The notes beneath the pieces are model-generated. The model had not been told where the DNA came from, did not search any database, and saw nothing but the letters and a program-made list of their open reading frames with translations. From contig JAODUP010000032.1 in the NCBI GenBank assembly GCA_025642065.1, positions 1 to 64,000 on the forward strand: a DNA stretch of 64,000 bases, in the 5' to 3' direction. This document shows, one piece after another, positions 21,401-26,589 of this stretch. This DNA comes from Paralvinella palmiformis (taxonomy: Eukaryota; Annelida; Polychaeta; Terebellida; Alvinellidae). A program made the position numbers and the translations under genes. The first letter of the stretch is position 1; the number at the start of each line of letters is the position of its first letter.

Positions 21401-24193
21401 CTGTTGGCCAAAGAGACGCAGGGTATCATCTGAAATTCTGGCATGCTCATTGTATGTCAAACACCACCTATCTCGTGCAGAATCTATGTGTGTGACCCCT
21501 ACAATACCTCCACTCACTTTAGCAATCCGGTTGACGTGTTCAAGTACCTGGTCAGTCACCACCTGTTTGAATTTACCCTCATTTCTCTTGATTGAAAACC
21601 GACCAGCAACGAATTCATTGAAGACCTCTGGTGCTGTAGTTGGGAGAGCTCTCATATCAGCCAGGTACACTGGGCCCCAGCGAGCGTAATTAGTGTGATC
21701 ATAAATGGCAAACCAAGGCAACATCTTTGAGAAAAGTTCCAAATGAAGGGCCCAGTTGCCTTCACGGTCCGCTCTAATGAATCCCATCAAAATGGAAACC
21801 ATCTCCATATACTGCCGCCAAAATTTGAATGTTGGGTGAGTCGACTCTGATTCATCAAACTCCTTCAGCAGATCAAGTACAGTAGATGTAACTCTAACCA
21901 GTGCACAAAAAGAATCAGTGACATCTTCATCTTTGGTTGTGAACTTTTCCACAACATCGTCAACGACCGCCAATAGGTTTTCATCCAGTGACTTTCCGTT
22001 TTGCACAGCCCACTCCTGGAACTTGGGCCAGAGTATTCTCCAGAGTGCTTCATATGTTAGTTTATGTCCACGAATTGCCTTATTGTAAGCATGCCCTGTT
22101 AGCATATGCGAGGTTGTGTTTTCACCATATACACCACTCTCAACCCACACATCTCTTAACCCTGAAGAATCCATGTGTTGACCGATAGTTTTCATAAAAT
22201 TCATGGCACTGTGGAAGCCCCCTAGTCTGACAATGACATTTTCGAATTCATCTCTTTTACTCCAAACAACCTCCTTCGCTCTGCAATACAAGGCCTGATC
22301 AAATGAAATTACAGTGTATGTCTGCCCAAGCTTCTCCGAAATGGCTTTACATCTAACGAGAACTGTGTAAACAGTGTTCATGTCATCAGCTGGGGTTGGA
22401 ATAATTGGCATGTGACCAACACTGGTAGTTTCAGATTCAAAAGTAGAGACAACATGGTTAAAACCTGTCCAACTTGGGATCTGCTGCGCATCTAGTTTAC
22501 TATTTCGACATAAGAACCAGGCCAAGTCTTTGGCCCTGGTGGACTCGAGCACTCATCACTAGGTTCAATACATGACCTGATCAAGCACAGCTATCCATGA
22601 TTGCAAGTTTTTATGTATACTGGTATCTGCTACTTTTGAGATGGCCCCTTACTCAGAATGCAAAACAATCAGCATGCACCTGTCAAAAGATACCAACTGA
22701 TTCATTCCCTAACCTCATGTCTCTGAGGGTTCTACTAACAGGTAGTATCATGTCAAAACCATTTTGGAGAGCAAGTTTGCGTCCTTACGTTAAACTGTTA
22801 GCAAAATTCAGAAAGAAATGACATGTGGCTTTCACTTTCACAGTGCTGCCATCTTTACAGAAAGTTTGTATTAAGGGGTCGTCTCAGAATTCACCAGAAA
22901 AACTAAATTTATGTGAAACAAGGTACTAAAATGATTACTTACCAATGAGACTGCATACAAAGTGATCATTTCACTACCCAAATCATTTTCATGCGGAACA
23001 ACAATCATCAAGTTGTAAAGGGTAGAGCCTAGGGTAAGGGCTGCAATGGGGGGGGGGAATGCACAGAGTACTTTTGCTGGGACTGATATAGACCCGAAAA
23101 GTTATTTCTAAACACAAAATCCTGTTCGGTGGTCAATACAATGTAAAATAAATGTATTCTAAAGGAATACCTTTATTATATGTTATTTGTTTTCCTTTTC
23201 ACTGGTCTTTGCCAGAAAATGGGGGGGATGCAACCCTCCAGCATTTCGCCCCTAATTCCCCCAGGTTGATGAAACTTGGTGAAAAACTGCCTTTTTCTGT
23301 CTTCTCCAAGTTCCATATCATAAATATACTGAATCTATGAACTTTGCACATTTTTGGGGCATTTCTAGGCGAAAAAGGTAATTTGGGGGAGGTAAGGGGT
23401 CAAAGTAGGGCCTGACCTCAATTACCCCCTTGTGACTGGTAAATTGCAATATTTGACAAAATGATCTCTTGGTGCATGTTACAAGCTTCATTTTGGTGGT
23501 TAGTTTGTTCTTCTAGTGCAATGTTTGGCCAACCGATGAGCATGTTTAGTTCTCTTACCCCCACAATATGGTAATTTAAAAAAAAGGCCGATTTCACACA
23601 AAAATAGTTAATACACGCCTATTAGGAAAAATCAGAGGTGGCATCCACCCAGGGGTGATGCGCAGCCCTATGGACTAATGATCTAGGGTGGATGCCAGCT
23701 TGTAACCCAAAGTGATTTGAACTCCTAAAATAAGCGACTTTTTAAAATCTGCCTCTCTACTAAGTGGAAGGAACAGAAAGGCCTTTATTTTCAGTTGGTA
23801 TCGAGTGGCCACAATGTCAAAACACAGGGATGTCGATGAGCCGGTAACTGGACTCCTGGCAGGCGTATGGTATAACGTTCAGGACGCAGCGAGAACAGTT
23901 AAAAAACAAAGTACATTTTTATGTTTCTTGATCCAGCTAAAATGGCAGCTAAACCTTTCACTAATAATATCTTAATCTTTTTATATATTTTCGCGAGAGT
24001 TGTAAGTCGGTATAGATACATACCCGTTGTTTTTCATGCATATGTGACTTGTCTGTATTGGAGATGGCGATCCGTAGCTTCTAGTTATAGGGTTCACCTG
24101 ACCTTTGACTGCCATGTAAGCAATCAACAAACAACAAAGTAAGGAGGCACCAAAGAAAACCGAAATCGCCCTACCACCGCACAACCTCTTCAT
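4734..24193 (-). CDS. Polypeptide N-acetylgalactosaminyltransferase (GALNT), multi-exon gene
   Basis: Type II Golgi membrane enzyme family that transfers GalNAc from UDP-GalNAc to Ser/Thr and so starts mucin-type O-glycosylation. Minus-strand exons, as plus coordinates: 18371-18126, 13919-13744, 13490-13316, 12526-12441, 12113-11984, 11871-11754, 11176-11094, 8017-7915, 6720-6589, 5346-5197 and 4988-4734. All have AG/GT borders and matching phases, and the summed length is one open frame of 550 codons plus TAG. A signal-anchor exon (24193 to about 24098) probably comes first, but its likely donors do not give the phase needed by the 18371 exon, so a further stem exon or another donor is missing. 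Domain order: stem, GT-A catalytic part with a DAH motif, Gal/GalNAc-T motif WGGEN, linker, short ricin-type lectin part ending in a QRW repeat. The total of about 580 residues is normal for the family. Introns are packed with transposons. The exact paralogue cannot be named, and the sequence is divergent. Confidence 0.88.
5197..5346 (-). CDS. GALNT exon: first part of lectin-like domain
   Basis: Acceptor TCATCAG/GGC and donor TGGAAG/GTATGT. It encodes about 50 residues with TDLQYWQVQGTN and DWITKWIHWK. By position it is the start of the C-terminal ricin B-type lectin region, but the repeats are weak. Confidence 0.75.
5774..5815 (+). repeat. (GT)n microsatellite
   Basis: About 21 GT units, ending in GTCTGTAACC. 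Confidence 0.95.
5826..6434. mobile_element. Possible decayed DNA transposon remnant with subterminal inverted motifs
   Basis: TACTTGAGTAGTTT near 5886-5900 and repeated CTCAAGTAG/CTTTTACTT motifs near 6265-6365 are in opposite orientations, as in the subterminal parts of some hAT-type elements. The right edge reads CAGTCACCCCTG. No target duplication or protein could be fixed. In an intron of the GALNT gene. Confidence 0.35.
6589..6720 (-). CDS. GALNT exon: linker (CKxFxWFLxNVYPEL type)
   Basis: Acceptor CTAAAAG/AAA and donor GATTGG/GTACGT. It encodes GDLSERFEVKKR, then HNFEWFLRNIYPELGLYD, the linker between catalytic and lectin parts (family pattern SFxWFLxNVYPEL). The usual Cys of LxCKSF is replaced by His-Asn. 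Confidence 0.88.
6763..6904 (+). repeat. Compound microsatellite (CTGT)n, (CT)n, (TA)n
   Basis: Three different short motifs in succession: CTGT at 6765-6790, CT to 6881, TA to 6904, ending at the pogo-like element. Confidence 0.9.
6905..7650 (+). mobile_element. pogo/Tigger-like MITE, copy 1, with internal duplication
   Basis: Starts with CTGTTAATCCGACAAGGTTT and shares long segments with the elements at 39462 and 42407 (for example GCCATGAAT, GGAAGCATCGTGTGTCGGTG). A segment of about 110 bp is present twice in tandem (about 7342-7455 and 7480-7595). The right end is degraded. It lies in the GALNT intron between exons 7915 and 6720. Confidence 0.75.
7710..7780 (+). repeat. (TA)n microsatellite
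   Basis: About 35 TA units with one phase break. Confidence 0.95.
7915..8017 (-). CDS. GALNT exon: YxxNxxRxxxVWxDxYxxY segment
   Basis: Acceptor ACTCAAG/G and donor CTAGAA/GTAAGT. It encodes INRNYRRVVDVWFDDYKKY, the conserved segment just after the catalytic domain of GALNTs. Confidence 0.88.
8230..10770 (+). pseudogene. Decayed CR1/L2-type LINE (endonuclease end and reverse transcriptase)
   Basis: Fragments in order on the plus strand. 8234: SDFNLNVLKKKNDLK, then NKATRFKGAP and TNEPKRFKNI and SDLHSLI, the end of an APE-type endonuclease. About 9300: AEICPVHKKGNNLDVSNYRP (RT motif). About 9465: FRQNHSSETDLLRLV. About 9690: LGSFKSEW, then GAAQGY. About 9815: AVYNCADN in place of YADD. About 9940: KVNTDKFQCIIFGRNEHF. 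About 10080: HISKLGQKAGNQINVLARLF. Many stops and frameshifts. It lies in the GALNT intron between exons 11094 and 8017, antisense to the gene. Confidence 0.8.
11094..11176 (-). CDS. GALNT exon: end of catalytic domain
   Basis: Acceptor TTCCCCAG/GTA and donor TTACAG/GTAGGC. It encodes VWLFGGRVVQVPCSHAAHM, aligned with the family pattern FxVWMCGGxxExxPCSRVGHxxR. The metal-binding His is kept. Confidence 0.88.
11230..11263 (+). repeat. (TA)n microsatellite
   Basis: Intronic tract of about 16 units in the GALNT gene. Confidence 0.9.
11754..11871 (-). CDS. GALNT exon: Gal/GalNAc-T motif (WGGEN)
   Basis: Acceptor TATTTCAG/T and donor ATCAGA/GTGAGT. It encodes EGMERWGGENLDLPIR, the hallmark Gal/GalNAc-T motif. 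The preceding loop reads SPCSVGASWAIYKDFF, where most family members have SPxMAGGLFA, so the usual double Gly is not kept. Confidence 0.9.
11984..12113 (-). CDS. GALNT exon: FxWxM segment
   Basis: Acceptor CATTTCAG/AT and donor TTCCC/GTAAAT. It encodes MGSNSYMCVFTWDM, then YPRPEILEKQ, matching the GALNT GxFxWxMxFxWxxIP element. A clear counterpart lies at 59685-59814. Confidence 0.85.
12380..12411 (+). repeat. (TA)n microsatellite
   Basis: About 15 units, 30 bases beyond the donor of the GALNT exon at 12441. Confidence 0.9.
12441..12526 (-). CDS. GALNT exon: segment after the DxH motif
   Basis: Acceptor TTTGTAG/G and donor AAAG/GTGACG. It encodes LVALLYEIRRNNKTLATSM, then LDWMKP, equivalent to the family segment WLxPLLxRIxxNxxTVVCPxID. 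The phase matches both neighbours. Confidence 0.85.
12542..13315. other. GALNT intron, no element recognised
   Basis: Between the exons at 13316 and 12526. No known repeat or frame is seen. Confidence 0.5.
13316..13490 (-). CDS. GALNT exon: glycosyltransferase core with DAH motif
   Basis: Acceptor TTCTCCAG/CTG and donor ACGTG/GTACGA. It encodes ENYCSAVFGDKVRI, GLIKARLLGAR and DVIIPLDAHMEVQETW. LDAH is the DxH metal/UDP-GalNAc binding motif. The acceptor lies only about 13 bases from a (TA)n/(GT)n microsatellite. Confidence 0.9.
13503..13585 (+). repeat. (TA)n(GT)n microsatellite next to a GALNT exon
   Basis: On the minus strand it reads (CA)n, (TA)n and then ATTGTTTTCTCCAG, the exon acceptor, so the tract lies inside the branch-point/polypyrimidine zone. 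Confidence 0.95.
13744..13919 (-). CDS. GALNT exon: N-terminal GT-A fold
   Basis: Acceptor TTACAG/A and donor AAAG/GTTT. It encodes the family-typical stretch with ASIIIAFCENEL, then HTVHSIIQRSP, then EEVILIDDN, corresponding to the VIIxFxNExxxxLLRTVxSV and EIILVDD elements of GALNTs. Confidence 0.9.
14255..16030 (+). pseudogene. I-like LINE, copy A, internally deleted
   Basis: Closely related to 33640-36220. It has an endonuclease start near 14770 (NIRGYHYNKNILITDIED) and RT near 15629-16020 (TKGRSIVDPI, VYTTFLDLDKAFERANH, SPQGSALSPTLFNA). Compared with copy B it lacks about 0.3 kb after the endonuclease start and another block near 15160. It has C-runs at 14279-14288 and 15467-15476. Stops throughout. 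Antisense in the GALNT intron between exons 18126 and 13919. Confidence 0.85.
16031..17832. other. GALNT intron, mostly unrecognised sequence
   Basis: After the I-like LINE. It holds a (CA)n(TA)n tract near 17247-17290. No coding element recognised. Confidence 0.5.
17833..18035 (+). repeat. GAGT-rich minisatellite
   Basis: Degenerate tandem of GTGAGTGA and GAGTTGGTGGACGA-type units. Ends about 90 bases before the GALNT stem exon. Confidence 0.85.
18126..18371 (-). CDS. GALNT exon: stem region and start of catalytic part
   Basis: Acceptor GATAG/G and donor AAAGA/GTGAGT. It encodes about 82 residues of charged stem, with a segment ending in GTGVTKE that joins in phase to the conserved Cys starting the next exon. 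The plus-strand copy at 51771-51986 has the same layout (QMTMKSN and GTGVTK shared), which confirms that the exon is real. Confidence 0.8.
18470..18568 (+). repeat. (TA)n(TG)n(CG)n microsatellite
   Basis: TA, GT and GC/CG dinucleotide blocks in a row, including alternating GCGCGCGCGC, a purine-pyrimidine alternation. About 100 bases upstream of the GALNT stem exon on its strand. Confidence 0.9.
18819..19330 (+). repeat. Left terminal inverted repeat of the XPG-CXC transposon
   Basis: Imperfect inverted copy of 23392-23763, with perfect cores of 16, 35, 29 and 19 bp. The inner part is G-rich and C-rich with runs such as TTGGGGGTAGGGG. Confidence 0.8.
19331..19612. other. Transposon interior downstream of the nuclease frame
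   Basis: 3' non-coding part of the element on the minus strand. It contains G-rich runs at about 19500-19530 and no recognisable gene. Confidence 0.4.
19613..22552 (-). CDS. Transposon protein with XPG/FEN1-like nuclease residues and C-terminal CXC domain
   Basis: About 979 codons without a stop. Residue numbers count from 22552. The C-terminal half holds a series that matches the order of the FEN1/XPG metal ligands: D576 in LIVDGPALI, D620 in VDVLFDRY, E718/E719 and D721 in TEEADTRIF, D745 and D747 in CRDTDVLVL, and D801 in TGCDTTSQFSGKGK, which resembles the LGCDY and GxG element of FEN1. Residues 942-973 hold nine Cys as CxC, CxxxxCxC and CxC groups, like the tesmin/TSO1 CXC DNA-binding domain. 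The first 550 residues are not recognised. The frame opens with GTG right after TGA, with no good ATG, so the true start is probably in an upstream spliced exon. Likely role: the nuclease/transposase of the element. Confidence 0.8.
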   Translation of the reverse strand: MLESTRAKDLAWFLCRNSKLDAQQIPSWTGFNHVVSTFESETTSVGHMPIIPTPADDMNTVYTVLVRCKAISEKLGQTYTVISFDQALYCRAKEVVWSKRDEFENVIVRLGGFHSAMNFMKTIGQHMDSSGLRDVWVESGVYGENTTSHMLTGHAYNKAIRGHKLTYEALWRILWPKFQEWAVQNGKSLDENLLAVVDDVVEKFTTKDEDVTDSFCALVRVTSTVLDLLKEFDESESTHPTFKFWRQYMEMVSILMGFIRADREGNWALHLELFSKMLPWFAIYDHTNYARWGPVYLADMRALPTTAPEVFNEFVAGRFSIKRNEGKFKQVVTDQVLEHVNRIAKVSGGIVGVTHIDSARDRWCLTYNEHARISDDTLRLFGQQHDDTNDDWTHKDAGKAGLKRDEEDVRKLMKEFERFQVFSHSTSELMNLSNNDIVPDEITSDILSAEGKGHKLVTEFVKSRLDEKDTDFYSRIAQIKAKTMATMYKTTVQVNKDTVTVVKAERDIFRRLLVLRDSGREVDPGSVLKYELSPVPLALASTNQKLNTTTKADLADILTVKQKLPTSSSPTCLIVDGPALIQATGKPEHARTFQDLGNVFVKNILAKFKCGYPRVDVLFDRYQETSIKDGARANRVGSSQPIRRKIDSGTVKLPHSWSKFMSHTSNKSELAAFISNELKNCSELPSDCELVLGGGFSDIRMVWSSAPRDLSHLISTTEEADTRIFLHAKDALACGYQRVVISCRDTDVLVLSLGHRSELSPEIWIHSGTSKDPKYILVHSINLAPSVIDNLMAFHAVTGCDTTSQFSGKGKRTCWKVFLKEPDLLQAIGGSAECSEDARKGAETFVCHLFGYGNCGSVNEVRLKMFVKGKSSIEALPPTEDALSFHLMRSNYQAFIWKTDLTNDTDLPSPDRNGWTVKAGKLTPVLMSLQSVPKSCMALVSCSCKKGCSPTRCGCLKAGFLACTSACNCEWLCQMDEDD
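22553..23339 (-). other. Transposon interior upstream of the nuclease frame
   Basis: This should hold the promoter and any first exon of the transposon protein. I see no long frame. A G-run lies at 23048-23057 and a smaller one at 23220-23227. A donor-like AACGTAAGG on the minus strand near 22795 could end a small upstream exon. Confidence 0.35.
23340..23763 (-). repeat. Right terminal inverted repeat of the XPG-CXC transposon
   Basis: Reverse-complement partner of the left repeat. The outer 16 bases TCTGCCTCTCTACTAA mirror 18819-18834. Confidence 0.8.
24098..24193 (-). CDS. GALNT exon 1: cytoplasmic tail and signal anchor (tentative)
   Basis: Starts with ATG and encodes MKRLCGGRAISVFFGASLL and onward: a short basic tail followed by about 18 hydrophobic residues, as in a type II Golgi anchor. 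A donor CAG/GTGAAC follows at about 24097. The plus-strand copy near 44516 has a similar peptide (MKxLCG, then VFxG, then AY), which supports this being the start of the family. The link to the 18371 exon crosses a 5-kb transposon and is inferred. The donor gives phase 0 while the next known exon needs phase 2. Confidence 0.6.
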
Positions 24194-24285
24194 TCTAACT
24201 GGAATAGAAAATACATTAGTCGTTCATATTAAATATAGAACACGATAATAAGTGTGCCATGCCGAGTAGGTATGGAGATTATTGT

Positions 24286-24316
24286 CAGTGAGTGAGTGAG
24301 TGAGTGAGTCAGTGAA
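24286..24316 (+). repeat. Short (GTGA)n tract
   Basis: GTGAGTGAGTGAGTGAGTGA, same motif as the minisatellite at 17833. It lies just upstream of the GALNT first exon. Confidence 0.8.
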
Positions 24317-24919
24317 TAATTATTATTGCACAATGATGAACTAACGGCTTTCAAACAAATATAGACTGATACGTGACACTTCACACCGTAGAGGTATTCC
24401 TTAAAAACTGCGTCTAAACAAAGATGTTCGCTGTCGGTTAAAACGCGAATATTTATCAAATACTCTATAGCTCTTAGATTACATTTAATGGTCAATCTGT
24501 AGGCCATCTTTCTTCCAAATGATGACACTCATGTGTAATTAATCATCTGTACAATGTCTATCTAAGTGACTACCAACACTGATATTGACACTGCCTAAAG
24601 TAAAATACTATATAATGCCGACAAAATCAAGTATACACTAACCGTTGAAATGTTCGAGAAATGGTAATATGTATGATGTTAGTTTTGTTATCAGCACACA
24701 CACATACACACACACGTACATACACACACAGCTAGAGATAGAGACGCACACACAAAGAGGAGAGAACGTTTGTTTTCAGTAGTCAAACAATAATAGCCTG
24801 ACAAGGATGTACTATGTAAACACTCTGCATTGCTAGTAAAGGAGTTAGTCACGATAAAATAAAGAGATTTCCTAGAATTTTGCGAAACTGACATGATATA
24901 TTTCCTCTTAATGTAAGCA

Positions 24920-24966
<47 letters not shown>

Positions 24967-25409
24967 CCCGCGCGAATACGCCCACCGACATGTGCACATA
25001 CCTGCTTGCGTATCTAATCAAATGAGCCAGATAATTATGTCTCGGTGAAAATGATGAAGAATTATATTCTCTAGACATGAAAATACTGGACGACCTGGAT
25101 AACTAGCCACACATATATCAATGTGTATTACATTATTAATGCCAAATAATGAACCAGCTTATACGATATGTTTTTTAAATCCACTCCAAGCCATAACTAT
25201 AATATTAAATTGTATACGTCTTCCAAACACAATCCAGCAGTCCATTTCGTAATAATGCCTCACAAAACGCCAGCACCCCTCTGGCTTCTGGGCCCTTCAA
25301 CGGGGCCCAGATCCCACGCCATAGGAGGCTCGCCACACTCGCAAATGTATACCCCCTACTCCGCCTCTGTATACAGTGCTGCCCAGTAAATACACTGCTC
25401 CACAAACTG
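24317..25409. other. Upstream of the GALNT first exon
   Basis: Contains microsatellites near 24690-24740 and 24920-24967. A GC-richer patch at 25245-25385 has no recognisable identity. Confidence 0.45.
24920..24967 (+). repeat. (TA)n(GT)n microsatellite
   Basis: TA block then GT block upstream of the GALNT first exon. Confidence 0.9.
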
Positions 25410-25424
25410 TTATCAACTTCATAA

Positions 25425-25485
25425 CGGCCCATTTAGTCTACTATGTGCACTAAAGTGGCCGTAAAACATCAATCATCAGCATCAA
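25425..25485 (+). repeat. SINE family A, 61-bp 5'-truncated copy
   Basis: Only the 3' end of the family (GGCCCATTTAG to the CATCA tail). Flanked by a perfect 15-bp repeat TTATCAACTTCATAA at 25410-25424 and 25486-25500, so the truncation happened at insertion. Confidence 0.9.
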
Positions 25486-25819
25486 TTATCAACTTCATAA
25501 ACGATAAAATGCGGAAAAGAACAAGGGATACATTTCCTTATAATCAGACAGCAGTAAAGGATGAATGATTTCTTTTAATTTGTCCCATTTTGTAAGCATT
25601 CTAATAATGTTGTTATTCTTACATAGCAATCACTGATGGAAAGTCATTAAAAGAGCCAATAAAATGAGATATTTTGTAAGAAATCGCAATTCCACTATTT
25701 TGGTAGAACTGGGTCACAAAATATAAAAAAAAAAACCACTAACCAATTACGATGCAAAAAGATGCAAATTGTCGCTTATATTTAAGCAGGGCATGTGTGT
25801 TCTGAAATGACACGTCTCA

Positions 25820-25972
25820 CCGCCCTCCGCTGAGTACTAGCTGTATACGGTCGTCCCGCCCGACAGTTGTGTCAGCAGCACAAATCACAAAAGCACCCTA
25901 CATAGAAAATTATTACGTGCGTACGTCCTCTTCGAGCACGTGCGTTATACCGCGTGACGTAGCCCCTAGACC
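25820..25972. promoter_or_regulatory. CpG-rich stretch upstream of the GALNT first exon, possible promoter
   Basis: Locally rich in CpG in an otherwise AT-rich window, with CACGTG (E-box type) and GTGACGTAG (CRE-like) sites. About 1.7 kb upstream of the minus-strand signal-anchor exon. No TATA or transcript evidence, so the promoter role is a guess. Confidence 0.25.
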
Positions 25973-25974
25973 CC

Positions 25975-26007
<33 letters not shown>

Positions 26008-26116
26008 GAGAGAGAGAGAGAGAGAGCCCCCCCACACACACACACACACACACACAAGAGAAGCCCCCCCCACCACACACAAACACAAGAGAGAGAAGAG
26101 AGAGAGAGAGATCCCC

Positions 26117-26154
<38 letters not shown>

Positions 26155-26187
26155 AGAGCCCCCCCCACACACACACACACACACACA

Positions 26188-26223
<36 letters not shown>

Positions 26224-26252
26224 CCCACACACACACACACACACACACACAA
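25973..26252 (+). repeat. Compound (CA)n-(GA)n microsatellite punctuated by C-runs
   Basis: Six cycles of a C-run (5 to 8 C), then (AC)n, then AAGAGA/(GA)n. This is a higher-order tandem of a compound unit rather than a simple microsatellite. Confidence 0.95.
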
Positions 26253-26589
26253 CATCCGGCAGCTCGTTTACAAGCTGACGAAAAGTTACGTTGCTAACAG
26301 GATGACCTATTTAGAGGACAGTGTGGCCTATTTCTGACAGTTACGCCATAACCTGACCGTTGAGACACGACTTGAGCATTCTCTGTTTGTTGGCTGTGAA
26401 AGTGGGGCACATTGTCCGCGAGATAAACATACAAACTAAAACTATTTTATTACGATATTGTACATATTACAGACAATTAACTAAAATGTGCACTAAACAT
26501 TATATATTCGCATAGCTATTTGCTAAGTTTGCGTGTATGATCCAAATGAAAACATTCGTGACTTGCGTAAACACAAAAGGTCGAGCTTC

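Larger units (their letters stand above)
18760..23815 (-). mobile_element. DNA transposon with long inverted repeats and XPG/FEN-like nuclease plus CXC protein
   Basis: Exact inverted matches bracket the coding region: 18819-18834 with 23748-23763 (16 bp), 18854-18888 with 23685-23719 (35 bp), 18919-18947 with 23624-23652 (29 bp) and 19163-19181 with 23392-23410 (19 bp), all within longer imperfect repeats of about 0.5 kb. Weaker similarity (GGCCACTC) extends outward to about 18780 and 23810, so the outer ends and the target duplication are not resolved. The element sits in intron 1 of the GALNT gene, same strand. The XPG-type nuclease recalls the Academ superfamily of cut-and-paste elements, but this assignment is from memory and unconfirmed. 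Confidence 0.8.

Noticed and set aside
20388..22188. Plus-strand open frames opposite the XPG-CXC protein
   Set aside because: Short antisense shadows of a 979-codon frame, with no motifs of their own.
18819..23763. LTR retrotransposon
   Set aside because: The terminal repeats are inverted, not direct, and there is no reverse transcriptase.
25872..26297. Long open frames through the CA/GA repeat block
   Set aside because: They consist of His-Thr, Cys-Val or Ser-Leu runs created by the microsatellite in all frames. No protein signal.
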